NCBI RefSeq assembly: GCF_016808095.1
Contig: NC_068979.1
Coordinates: forward strand, 18,692,501 to 18,756,500
Reading direction: 5' to 3'
Source: Vigna angularis
Lineage: Eukaryota > Streptophyta > Magnoliopsida > Fabales > Fabaceae
DNA: 64,000 nucleotides
Shown: piece after piece, positions 35,267-46,858 of the stretch
How positions within the stretch are numbered: the first letter of the stretch is position 1
Layout of the letters: every line of letters begins with the position of its first letter
The notes under the pieces: model-generated
Databases searched by the model: none
Told to the model about the DNA's origin: nothing
What the model saw: the letters and a program-made list of their open reading frames with translations, nothing else
Translations under genes and position numbers: made by a program

Positions 35267-35557
35267 TCATTGCAATGCATTGAAACGATATTGTATTGGC
35301 ATCCCTATTAGACGTCTTGTATGGGATGAATGCGTAGATAAAAAGTCGAAGCATTGTCTGAATAAATTATGATCTTTAATGTTTATAGTCCGTAATAAGT
35401 TTTCAATTTCTTCTGAAGTTGGATTAGATGATTGAATCCTAGCATTTACCAGGGATATTCGACGCTCCATGGCCTGTGTATGTCGTTCAAGAGCAGCACA
35501 TAGTCTTCTTGATTGATTAATTTGTTTTTGCAGTTCATCAATGATTGGAGAGTCCAT
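35267..35557 (-). pseudogene. Fragment resembling the C-terminus of Harbinger ORF1
   Basis: A 96-residue frame starts MDSPIIDELQKQINQSRR. Its second half (ENLLRTINIKDHNLFRQC, then RRLIGMP) matches by eye the C-terminus of the Myb-like protein at 37082-37549 (EMLSAMNIADENLLEQC, then KRLMGLP). The N-terminal half looks like a short coiled coil. A TTAG splice-acceptor-like sequence directly precedes the ATG, so this may be a last exon. Whether it belongs with the env-like gene upstream is unknown. Confidence 0.6.
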
Positions 35558-35711
35558 CTAATTTGCAGATGAGCAGGCTCACAATAAATAAAACTAGCAA
35601 AGCTGATGTGAAAGATAATAAATTGAAAAATAAGTAATGTAATATTTAAAACACATAAGCCAATTTAAGCAAAAAAAAGTCATGTAATACATTATTGGAA
35701 TAAAAATTAAC

Positions 35712-36858
35712 TCAATCATCTAAATGGTGAAGAATCAAGTTAACATTCTGATTGAGGTGAGCAAATTGGCGGTTCATGTTGAGGGAAATGTGTGCCAAGT
35801 TATCTTCAATACGTTGAACTCGCACCTGCATTTGTCCCATACCCTACATTCTGTGTTGCAAGTCTTGTACCCCTTCCCACATTTGAGTCATCATATTAGG
35901 ATTTGAAAGAGGTGGAGGAGGTTACACAGGGTTGTCATGATGGTCTGGTTGCTCTTCTTCTTCATCATCACCGACATCATGTTGCCAAACACCGTTGACA
36001 TTAACAATATTCAACCTCTTCAAAGAATTAATTGAAAAATGATGTCGGGTCCCGATATGAGTGTTGGCATCGGCATCAACATGAACTCCACAATATTGCA
36101 TGATCTGTGATAAGGACACCGTATGGTAGGGGTGTGTCACTGGCCTTGCATTTAAGCATATACTGCATGATGTGATGGAGCCAATTGATAACTATATTAT
36201 TTTTAAGCACCCATATCATAAAGATATCTTCCTGCAATAACCTAGAAAAATTCCCTGGTCGTGGAGTCAACATGTGCACAATAACATAATGCAAAAGTCT
36301 ATCATTAATATTCAAACAACCAACCGTTTTAACACGGTAACCCTACATTTCTGGTATAACCATAATAGTTAATGCCATCTCCTGGTCATATGGAAAGTCC
36401 TCTGGGATATTTGAAAAACACAATTTTTGGCCCTCATACTTCATATTAGCTACATTCAACCAATCAGCAGGTTTCAATCTTATTCTTCTCTTGTTTACCT
36501 CATTGAGCAAATATCCATTTTCAGAAATCTTCAGATTTGAATAAAAATTTTTGATTAAATCTGGATAGTAGGGTCCCTGCAATGTAAGAAATTCAACCAC
36601 CCCTTGAAATAGAAGATGATTTTGGAAAAATAACCCTGAACCGGCAAATGATTCAAAATTCATTATCTTTAGACCAACAATACTCCTTGTATATAAATCA
36701 GCTGCATAGTTTTCCATTTGATAGTTGTGAGTGAAGAAACAACGCTGATCTAATTGTTCCTCTACAGATGGTCTGACATGGGCTGCATCTTCTGCCTCAG
36801 TGAGGGTTTCTTTTCCCTTACGACTTTTTCTTGGCCTTTTGATTGATGATGAGACCAT
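35712..36858 (-). pseudogene. Env-like / putative plant transposon protein pseudogene
   Basis: It starts MVSSSIKRPRKSRKGKE, a basic N-terminus. It then shows GPYYPDLIKNFYSNLKI and RLKPADWLNVANM, the signature of the 'putative plant transposon protein' group also seen in the SIRE extra ORF at 9175. The middle (LHYVIVHMLTPRPGNFSRLL, about 36290) and the acidic/coiled-coil C-terminus (ending HHLDD, 35715) keep the same layout. It is broken by stops at 36343-36345 and two places near 35920 and 35850, plus one frameshift near 36110. Such genes normally sit in LTR elements between pol and the 3' LTR. No pol or LTR is recognised next to this copy. Confidence 0.75.
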
Positions 36859-37697
36859 TTTACAATTTCTTCAACAAAGGAAATGATGAAAACAATAACA
36901 AAGTAAGTTATTTGAAATTATTAATATTTGAATCAGGTAATAACAAGGAAGGACAAACCATAACATCTTAACCATAACCATAACTTAAAAATTTAAGATG
37001 GATGGAAAATCAATAAGTCATCATTACATCACAGATACATTATTGAATATAATAGTCATACAACTAGTCAGATAAGACTTCCTAACAATCACCTCCCGAG
37101 ATCATTTTACATAATTTATTCCACCGCTTGTGTGGTGGAAGTCCCATCAACCTCTTTGTACATGTAGGGTTTCCACATAAGAAATCATAACATTGCTCTA
37201 GCAAATTTTCATCAGCAATGTTCATAGCACTCAACATTTCATAAATGTCTGCCTCTGTATATGTGTAATTTGGGGTGCTACGAAGGATCTTCGTTTGGGA
37301 ACGTAGTATTTGATTTCTATCTTCCATTGCTAAGACTTGACACACGGCTGCATCAGAAATTACAGCAAAATGTACATTTGATGAGCTTAGGAAATTTGCG
37401 AAACCAACGAGGCTGGTCGTCAACTTATCAAATTGAGAATCAATTACATCGACCATAGGTGCCTTCCTTTTCGAGCCTCGTGAGGATGAAGTTCCACCGG
37501 ATGGGACGGAAGGCACAAATTGAGTCTGTCCTGGACTATATTCATCCACAGATGGAGGAGGTGACGGTGGAGTTGGGTCTCTATACCCCGTTCACTCAAG
37601 CTGTTCTAGAATGTACTCAATATTTTGATTCAAATCAACACTGACACGAGGCCCAACCCGCTGTTGACGTGCTTGATGAGCGGTCCGAACACCACTC

Positions 37698-40284
37698 TGA
37701 TGAGTGCATATTTATGCCCACATTTATGCTTTAAAATTTAAATTTTTGATGGGATAACTATGTTTAAATAGTTGGTTTTAAATGAATTTGTGATGATTGG
37801 AATTGTTGGGTTTGGGAAATAAAGAGACATAAAAAGTGAGTTTTAGCAAATAAATTATTCTTGGATGTTCTAATGTTTATTTGTGCAGCTTGGAATATAA
37901 GTTTTATTGGTCCAAATGGCAATTCAAGGCCCAAAATCAGATTTTATTTGGAAAATAATATATAAATGGGCCAAACTGACAGACTTTACCCTTGCACCCC
38001 CTAAAATCCCTACATACACTCCTATTTCTGAAACAGGCCAAAGACCAAGCCCAAACACTAAGCCTTTTCTATTACACCTCCCTAAGTTTCCTATTCCTAC
38101 CCCTCCTAAATCAGATTTCACCAGATTCTGCCACGTGTCCAAATCCTCCACACACAGATCTGACCATTGAGAAGTTGCCACATCATTGATCCTTACACTC
38201 ACTAGTGAACCAATCAAAACACGCCACCTCAGCCCTAACACATGAGCATCATCTTCCACCCACTGAAACCCTAGCCGCCGTTCCGCTTCCGCCAGGCCAT
38301 GCGCCGTCAGCCACCGCCGCACCATCTACAACCGCCGCCGGCGCATCAACGGACCATCACTGCCGTGCCACCACCACGCCGCAGATTTAACCAACCACGC
38401 CGTGAAACCGCGTCGCCGCTCCGCTCCATCATTCTCGCACCTCGCCACCACGATTCATGCTCATCACCGTGAAATCGCAAGTCCTCTGTCACCACCGCAA
38501 CCTTCAACGCACATCGCCAGCGCCGTCGCACAGGAACTGTGCCGCCAGTGGCCACCATCAACCACCTTCTTCCACTACCTGCAAAGTAAACACAGAGAAC
38601 CAGAGGCATCCATTGACGCAACCGAGCTCCTCCTCCATTCGCGAAACGCCAACGCTCGCCTTCAATTTCGAAACATGCAAGAACCCTAACCAGATCCATC
38701 AGCCTCGCACACACCCAAAGCCGCCGCAGGAACAACCATCTTCATCTTCTCCATTCTCGGAACCCAGCCGCACCACCATCAAATGCGATTCCCAGGTCAC
38801 GCACTCCAACCTCTCCGTCGCGCACCACGCTCATCACCATCACGCCGCTGCCATCCAAGCTCCGTTCATCTTCAAACCTGCACTCAGGAAAACCAGAAAC
38901 AGAAGCCTCCATGGTCTCGCGTAGAGAACAATGCGTTCTCTCTTTCGTGGCGGCACGGAGGGGGAAGCCCTTTTCCCCAATTTGCTGAAACCCTAATTTT
39001 GGGTGGAGAAGGAGATTGACACGTGGCGGGCATTCATTGGGCGCGTCCTTTCTCTGGTCAAAGCTGGTCAACAAGGGTTCTAGTGCAATTTTGGAGAATT
39101 CTGAAGGGGCTAAAGTGTAGATAAAGACAATTTCAGGGCATTTGTGCAATTTTGGAAAGTCAGAAAAAGCTAAAAGATAAAATTCAGTTGTTAAATTAAT
39201 TTAATTTGTGAATATCAATAGAAAATATCTTCCAAATAATGTTATAATTATCTAAATCTTTTAGTTATTTGGAAGATATGAGATAAAAGATTCTTTCAAC
39301 TGAATATTCAGAGTCCAAGCCCAAGCAAGCCCTATATTAAGAGACCCAGGGGGGACTTCACTTCATTCATTCATTCTCTTATACCCCTCTCACTTTTCTT
39401 TCATCTTGTATTCAACTTCATTCATGGAGAGCTAAACATCTAGGGCTATTCTGCTGTAATTCCATTATGGATTCTGAGGTTAGATTGAGTTAATGCAATT
39501 GTTTACTTTGGTTATTGATTTAAGTTGTTCTCTCTCTATGTCTTTCATCTCTCTATCTTGTTAAAAGTAAAGATTTTTGCATCATAATGTGTTTGAATCT
39601 ACATGCATATTGATTATATGAGTTCTAGGGTTTCTAGGTTTAATTGAGAATCTACTTCGATTTAATTTAGGAACTTTCATATGATTAAATGGTTTTTACT
39701 ATCAATTGAGAATGTACTTTGGTTGGTAGTAATAATTTCAACTATAATTAATTGAGAATTTACTTTGATTGATTAACTTTTAACTTGGTTAGGAGATTTA
39801 AGAATAGACATGATTAAACACAATAGAATTTGATTGAGAATGTACTTTGGTTGAATTTATTGTGAATAATCTAGAAAGGTTTTGCATTTGATTGAGAATT
39901 TACTTTGGTTAAATGCATGATCGCCCTCAAATTAATTAAGAATGTACTTTAATTAATTTGAAACTTAAACAATAATCAATTGAACAATTATCCGTGAATA
40001 ACCGATGATGAATCTATCTTGGAAAAGTAGTGGAATTAGCCTATTTCATCATAACTGTTTTTAAGTTTCTTATTTATTCTTTAAACACTCTTCAACCATT
40101 ACTTTTATTCATAAGCATTGCATAACATTCGTAAGAGTCACAGATATTCAAAAGCAATTCTGTGTTCATTGGGAAACGACTCAGGGTTACTTTAGCCCTA
40201 TCTACTTTCTTGAATACTACTTGGCAATACTGAAGTTGCCTTGAAAAGTAGTATTAATTTGATAGCTTCAACGACAGCCTATCA
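37698..40284 (+). repeat. 2.6 kb solo LTR inserted in the Myb-like exon
   Basis: It begins TGATGAGTGCATATTTATGC and ends GCCTATCA. The 5-bp target duplication CACTC is present at 37693-37697 and 40285-40289. The ends resemble Athila/Tat-type gypsy LTRs. A TATATTAAG-like TATA box lies near 39330. From 39640 to 39960 an ATTGAGAAT-N-TACTTTGGTT motif recurs about six times. A GC-rich patch (38160-39010) yields overlapping ORFs on both strands that are not credible genes. Confidence 0.9.
39640..39960 (+). repeat. Dispersed 20-bp motif repeats inside the solo LTR
   Basis: Variants of TTGAGAATNTACTTTGGTT recur at irregular 50- to 70-bp spacing, about six times, in the transcribed part of the LTR. 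Confidence 0.75.
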
Positions 40285-40930
40285 CACTCCCAGTAACTCG
40301 ATCAACAACCCATAACTCCACCATTAAATCGTAGTGTTTCATACTATTAACTCTCCACTTTGCGGCAGTTGGCCTCGACTGAAACAACAAATAGAACAAA
40401 CAAACTAGTTCATATTATGTATTATAAGGATCTACAACATCTTAGTATTTTTAAAAAATACCTGAATCAGGTCCATCCAAACTTCGTCCTCAGCATGAAA
40501 GGTTATACTAACCGGGTTCCACGCAAATCCACTCAATCTAGAAAACAGGTCATGTACCTCACTTCATTTATCTTTCAACACTTTCTGACGATTTTTAACA
40601 TTATTTTTTGTAATTGCGACATACCCAGAGCTATGAAGATGATTAACTATGTTACTATATGCTTGGGATGTCCAACTTCCGTCAACCCTATTATCAATTC
40701 GTGATTCCTCAATCATAGAGTGTAGAAGACGTGCGTCCATGTCCTCTGTCCACTTCATGAACTCTCTAGTCAAACCAGAGGACTCAATGGCGGCTGCCTT
40801 ACCTCTGTTCATTTTATACCTATTTCATAAACAAAATTGTAAGAAGTTAACATTAAACATCCTTTATATATAATTTAACTTGTCATACCCATAACATCAG
40901 ATACTCATACAACACAATAAAATACAATTA

Positions 40931-42290
40931 CTACGAGTTTTGATAATCTCGCCACATATGATCTGCTATAGAATCCCTGATACTACTACCAATCCTATGG
41001 TCCTCTTCTCTAACTTGAGATGATGAAACGTTATGGTGTTCCCTTTTATTCAACTCATTATCAACTTCATCAAGTAATGAGTCATCGTTATCCACGCCAC
41101 GAAGGAAGTTGTGTAAGATACAACAAGCTAATATAATGTCTGTCATTGTCTCCAATTCATAGTATGGTTCAGTGCCACTTGCAATGATAGAGAATCGTTT
41201 TTTCAAAACACCAAATGTTCTTTCAATAACATTTCTCAACGATGAATGTCTATGATCAAACAACTCCCGTGGATTTTATGGTCCTCTACGTGTATATTCT
41301 TTAAGGTGATATCTTACGCCTCTATATGGAGTTAAAACTGTGCTTTTCAACATAAATCCAGCATCACCGAGGTAGTATTTTCCTACAATTTTTGACATAT
41401 ACAGGTAATCAACGATGAATGTCTATGATTAAAATTCTTGAATCAGATGTAGTGCCTTCCCACCCAGCAAGAACGTATGTGAATTTTATGTCAAAATCAC
41501 ACGCCGCAAACACATTTTAAGTTGGCCAATCTTTTCTTCCTCGAAATCTTGGAGCATCACATGTTGGCACCTTCACACGAACATGAGTACCGTCTATGGC
41601 CCCTAAACAATCCTAAACATACAAATAACAAGACATCAATAAAACTCTAACTTTGTTATCATCGTTTGATCAAAGAACATCTACAAATTCGATTCAAATG
41701 AGTACCTTAAAGTACGGGTAAAACCGATTGTTGTTCAAGACATATGGATGAACCTCATTTCCTGAGGGTTGAATTAGAAATTCAGATTCCAAAGTTAAGA
41801 TAGCATCCAACACATTGTGAAAGTGTCTGCTAATCGTCGAACCAGATCGATGAAAAAAAAATGCGACACTTCGATTCTTAACATTATGCCCAATTATATG
41901 AAGAAATTGAGCAACTTGTTGCTCCACTGTGGACCGAATGGCGTCCTTAACTAACCCAGTTGATCTTACTCTCTCACAAAGATTAATAAATGCCTATAGA
42001 CTCATGCTAATAATGTCGCGGCACCGATTAGTATGCACAAGATATGACATTAATTGCTCCCTACGACGGTCTCTGTCTGGTAGGTAATTGCTTACACTAC
42101 TCGAATCACTCGAGTACATATTCAAGATATTCAACGCGTGTGCGACAATACATAACATTGTTAGTGCACCCAATGAAGTCGTAATATGTAATTGTTGACG
42201 TATCATTGCGATAATATTAAAGTCTACACCAACCACATCGTCATCTATATCTTCACGGTCCAAATATGTTAAATCTATATATTCTTCCAT
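40931..42290 (-). pseudogene. PIF/Harbinger DDE transposase
   Basis: Exon 1 (42290-41706, 195 codons) starts MEEYIDLTYLDRED. It contains the N-terminal region with RDRRREQLMSYLVHTNRCRD and RSGSTISRHFHNVLDAIL. A 93-bp GT-AG intron (41613-41705) precedes exon 2, which opens with DCLGAIDGTHVRVKVP (first catalytic Asp) and ends with HRHSSLRNVIERTFGVLKKR (the Glu region) and the usual ACCILHNFL tail. Breaks are a TAG at 41994-41996, a TAA at 41517-41519 and a length change in exon 2. A misplaced copy of ATCAACGATGAATGTCTATG at about 41408 duplicates sequence from 41240. A possible 5'-UTR intron (42291-42555) ends right at the ATG. Confidence 0.88.
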
Positions 42291-42808
42291 CTATATTTAC
42301 TTAACCAAATATACATACTGAAATTAAAATCATTGATATAATAATTAAACATAAATCAATCATATATTAACACAATCATATATCATATATTCATATATTA
42401 AATAAATATTATACATTAATACATTAAATATATACTATACATTAAATAAACATAATACAAAATTACATTGACAATATGAGTTATAAAAAAAAAGTAAACA
42501 CGTATTCATATATAAACATAAACTATAATTAGTTCAAAGATGGTTTAAGAATTACCTCTTGAAGATTAATCAAATTTTCTTAAAGCTTTACCAAACACAA
42601 TTTCAGTACTGATCCTCCAATGCAATGCCACTCAAATTTGGTTCAATCTTTGTTAAATTCAAATATCAATTTCCAAACCGTGAGCCTAACATGCCAAGCA
42701 TGCCAACAGATTTAGGATTATAGTAAATATATTGTAAAGAAGGGCAACTCATTACTATTTTAAACATCATATACCTTCAACCAACTTCAACCAAATGAAC
42801 ACAAAGCT

Positions 42809-44705
42809 TCCAAAATCGTAAATCGTTTTTCTAATTGGGTCATTAATTAACTTGGACGGCTTTCAATCATACATGGCAAATGAACCCCAAATTATCACAA
42901 TGCAAAGAAAGAAACTCCTGCTGGAACACACTTTCACCACGCACCACCCACCCTGCTTTTTATTTAGGCCTGCAACAGTATACAAAATTGTTAACAAGCT
43001 TCCAACCACTTTGAAACTGAGTTACCTAAACACTATCACTCTTGCACAACCTTCGGTCCCTTCACAAGTGTAGCACAAAGCTCCAGTAACAACAACAGAT
43101 TCCTACAACAACTTCAACTATCTCCTCGTGGCTTCACCAAACTCGACCACCTTCACTACCTTTCCACAAAGTTCACAACTCCTTCACCTGCAACAAAAAC
43201 AGAACAAATGGTTACGCTGTTGTTCCATAATGGTGCTGCTTCAACGACTGCTGCATCAAACACTCCCTTACGCACTGCTTCTACAATCTTCATACTTCAC
43301 TCCTTAGTGTACCTCCTCATCTCGCCCTCATCCATCCACTGCTCCATGAACCTCTACATGTCCTCATCCTTTTTCACGCCTACAACGTGCACCGCCAACC
43401 ACTTAAACAATCACACAACCACCGAGAGCAACCATGGAAGAACGATGAAGGCTGGCATCGCGACTGCAAACCAATACACAATGCAAAACCATCCCAGTAA
43501 CCGATTACATTTGTAGGTAACCGAATAAACCATTATGCTTTCCTCTCACTGAAGTGCGTAACTGAATACGCCAAACTCAGTAACCGAGTACAACTTTGCC
43601 ATCCCAACTTCTGCACCAAGCACACACACGGAACTTCTCCATCTTCAATGCATCTTCCTCATTCAACCTTTCCTTCCCCATCTTCAACGCATCTTCATTA
43701 TCAACAATGAAAGCACCCACGTTCCAACATCAGCACACAGCATTCTCCGTTCATCATGTCTTCTGCACAACCATGCCTCCAACCTGCAAATATTAAACAA
43801 ACCTTGCCAACCGATACTTGAAGGGACAACTAACCTCATGAATGTGATGAAGCTATGTTCTTTAATGCACTCAACCCAAGGGACATATCTCAAGCACAAA
43901 CAACCTCAATAAGGATGAAGGATGAAGGACAAAGAGATATACTTCACACTCCTTGATAACAGACCATCAAACTCGCTCTTAATACACAGACCAAACATGC
44001 ACCAACCAACACATTTAAATGGTCTACGGTCTTCTTCAATCCTGTTTGAAATTCAAACCAAACATTGTATGGTCAGGAATCTTTCTTGTGTTGCATGTGA
44101 ATGCTTTTGTGTGTAGTTGTGTCAAAGCACAGAAGAAGTAGAGAACCAAATCTCTACATTGCTAGGCTGCCACACTTGGGCTGTCAAAGTGAAGGCTGCC
44201 AAACTTACAAACTTGGGCTGTCCAAGTCAAGGCCTATGTGCACTCGTGAATGGAAAACCCACCAAAGCCGGTCAGCCACAGTATATACTCCTTATGCTCA
44301 CAGTGTTTATTCATTACTATATATTACCCATCATTGCACTGGATCAAATATGGACTTAACATATCAGAATATAATTGTTTTTAGCACTTGGTATTATCAA
44401 ATGTTATGAGGGCAAAAATTCCTTTTCGCTTTAAATCACTGCAAATCTTCTTAGTTATGCGAGTGATACAAAAAACCTGGATCCCGCAAATATGATCATT
44501 TCCATCCTCAGAAATCGACACAAGCGAACACGGTTTTGATTGTTTTCATCGCTCGCAAATCCGCATGAACAGTACAATTTGTTCATGCGAACACAGTCTT
44601 AAGGAAATCTAGTTCTAGTGGAGAGAGAATTAATCTGATATCTCTCTCATCTTACCAGCTACTCATCACATAAGCAAACAAAACTCAAATGAGAAAAGAT
44701 AAACA
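42809..44705. other. Pyrimidine-rich unassigned DNA, no gene supported
   Basis: Many CTTCAAC/CCACC phrases occur, with a cluster of GTAACCGATTACA / GTAACCGAGTACA motifs at 43495-43595 like those in legume copia LTRs. Short ORFs exist, but they change frame, lack a domain and look like noise. Confidence 0.45.
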
Positions 44706-45300
44706 TTAATTTTTCCCAACTCAAATGTACACAATTGCTCGAGCAACATTATGTTGTATATGTCGCCAAGACCTAGAGAACTCTTTAAAACTCTAGTTCT
44801 TCATTGTTTGAGTGGTCACTATGACACATGGATGACAATGATAAGTGTAAGAAATTATTAACATTCGATTATTAATTTTTTCCAACTCAAATGTACACAA
44901 TTGCTCGAGCAACATTATGTTGTATATGTCGCCAAGACCTAGAAAACTCTTTAAAACTCTAGTTCTTCATTGTTTGAGTGGTCACTATGACACATGGATG
45001 ACAATGATAAGTGTAAGAAATTATTAACATTTGATTATTATCTATCAAAACTATAGAATTACAAATTCAACCAAAATATGAACCATCAAAAGGAAAGAAA
45101 AGAAACATTAATTTTCCCAACTTAAGTGTACACCATCGCTGGAGCAACATGACATTGCATATGCCATCAAGACGTAGAATACTCTCTAAAACTCCTATTC
45201 TTCATTATTTGAGTGGTCATTGCGATGCTTGGATGACAGTGCTTAGTCTGAGAAATTATTATCATCCAACTATTATCTATTCAAAACTATAGAAATAACA
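44706..45300. repeat. Tandem repeat of about 170 bp, two close copies and one diverged
   Basis: Copies at about 44706-44870 and 44871-45040 are nearly identical (CCCAACTCAAATGTACACAA, then CATGGATGACAATGATAAG). A third, clearly diverged copy lies at about 45108-45300. This suggests an older array with a recent duplication of one unit. Confidence 0.88.
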
Positions 45301-46858
45301 ATTCAACCAAAATATGAATCATCAACTCTCAAATTGATCTTAAAATTTGGCTTAAGATAAGTAATTCACATTCTAAAAATTATAATATCAATTACCAACA
45401 AGCTTATGCTATGTATCACTACAATTACATTAAGATTTTATTAAAAAGAAAGAAAGAAAAGAAAAACAGAAAGGGATTACACTAAATCCATGATAAAATT
45501 ACATTGTTCACATAGACAAATAATACCTATTATGAAAAAAGAACTAAAAAAGATAAAATAAATAGATGGAGATCACTTATATTATTCCTAATGATTTCCT
45601 TCACATAAAACATTTCAAACTTTGAATTCCATACACCTAGAACAAATAATATTAATAGATTTATTATTACACAATTCTTTTACATTTTAAAAATGGTCTC
45701 CAAAACTCATTAGTGATTTATAGAGTCCTTACTTGCTTTTGGAGATTTAGTATTGAGTTTCCTTAGTTTATCTTACCGAGTTTCCTTGTAATTTGAATTT
45801 GCTCATAATCATCTTTATCATTAGAATCCTTTTTTCTTGTTAAGCATATTATTCCATGCTTGCTCATAATCATCTTTACAATTAGAATCTTTTTTCTTGT
45901 TAAGCATATTAGTCAATTTAATACCAACTCAACTCCATAATAATTTACACCATTTCAACTCCATAATAATTTACAACATTTCAGTTCATATAGATAAAAT
46001 AATTGAATATATGTCATTAATCAACTCTATAGATAGCTTGCCTGACTAGCCACTTTTAGTATCCAAAAGTTTTCAAGTATAAGGTGATAAAATCTTCACA
46101 GCTTGAACCTGCACAATCAACATCTCCTTTTCTTTAGGTTGCTTCGATATTCTCATTCTTTGATTGATTAAGACAATTACTCTTTCAAACTAAAAAGAAT
46201 GGACCGAATAAAAAATAGAATAATGAATAACTTTGGTCAACATTTTGATAAAAAAACTATCTTGATTTGTTCACTTTTGTTTTCTTGATTATGTAATATG
46301 ATTAATGACAAAAAAAAATGACCGATTAACTAATATCTTAGAAAAAGAAACTTAGAAGTGTAGAGAAATAAAATTGAAAATAAGTGAAGAATTAATTACT
46401 TTAATATAATTATAGATACTTTTTGAAAATATTTTTATTTTTAACTGTAAAATTATATCTCTTAACCTAAATAAAGTTGAACTTGGATAGAAAATAAGTT
46501 ATATGTTAATTATCTTTTTAACCTTTGAATTTTAATGCAAAATTAAAATTATGTGCGAAATTTTAATATATTTTTTCCTTCAAATTTTAAAAAACATGTT
46601 TTATACGTCAAAACAATTTAATATAATTAAATTAAAAAATTATATTAATTTATTTTTAAAATTTGAAAACCAAGTTTCAAATATTAAATCAAATTTTAAA
46701 GTTCAATATGTACAATTGTCCTTAACAAATAAATTCCTTGATTTTTATAATAAAACAATACACAAATCATTCTAACATTAAACAAGTGTGTAAAATTGGA
46801 TAGTATTATTCTCATAGTATAAAACCTATAACATTCTTCTCCATGTGAAATATTCAAC
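45301..46858. other. AT-rich intergenic DNA downstream of the WAT1 gene
   Basis: No gene is supported. Two local duplications stand out: a unit of about 60 bp twice at 45796-45912 (TGCTCATAATCATCTTTA) and a 28-bp unit twice at about 45927-45982 (AACTCCATAATAATTTACA). Confidence 0.55.

Larger units (their letters stand above)
37082..40812 (-). pseudogene. Myb/SANT-like ORF1 of a PIF/Harbinger element
   Basis: Exon 1 (40812-40462) starts MNRGKAAAIE and carries the Myb_DNA-bind_3-type domain (KWTEDMDARLLHSMIEE, then VKNRQKVLKD, then EVHDLFSRLSGFAWNP). An 83-bp GT-AG intron (40379-40461) follows. Exon 2 runs from 40378 to 37082 but is split by a 2.6 kb solo LTR (37698-40284). Without the LTR and one target copy the two exons total 352 codons in frame. 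Two in-frame stops remain, at 40564-40566 and 37592-37594. The C-terminus (EMLSAMNIADENLLEQC) is the part resembled by 35267-35557. In active elements such proteins bind element ends and help transposase import. Confidence 0.82.
34755..42808 (-). mobile_element. Probable PIF/Harbinger-type element, boundaries tentative
   Basis: Two minus-strand genes typical of PIF/Harbinger elements, a DDE transposase (40931-42290) and a Myb/SANT-like ORF1 (37082-40812), lie next to each other. A candidate left end at 34755 reads GGCTTTGTTCTTTTGGGG after TTA, the usual Harbinger target. A loosely matching inverted sequence (CCAAATGAACACAAAGC) ends near 42808, but no second TTA is seen, so the right end is uncertain. 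Without the 2.6 kb solo LTR the span would be about 5.5 kb, a normal size for the family. Confidence 0.5.

Noticed and set aside
37907..39149. Several overlapping ORFs on both strands in the GC-rich part of the solo LTR
   Set aside because: They overlap one another in antisense, are Pro/His/Thr-rich, have no domain and lie inside an LTR with a clear target duplication.
43208..44409. Series of plus-strand ORFs of 60-100 residues
   Set aside because: They change frame, are Ser/Thr/His-rich and show no consistent gene structure.
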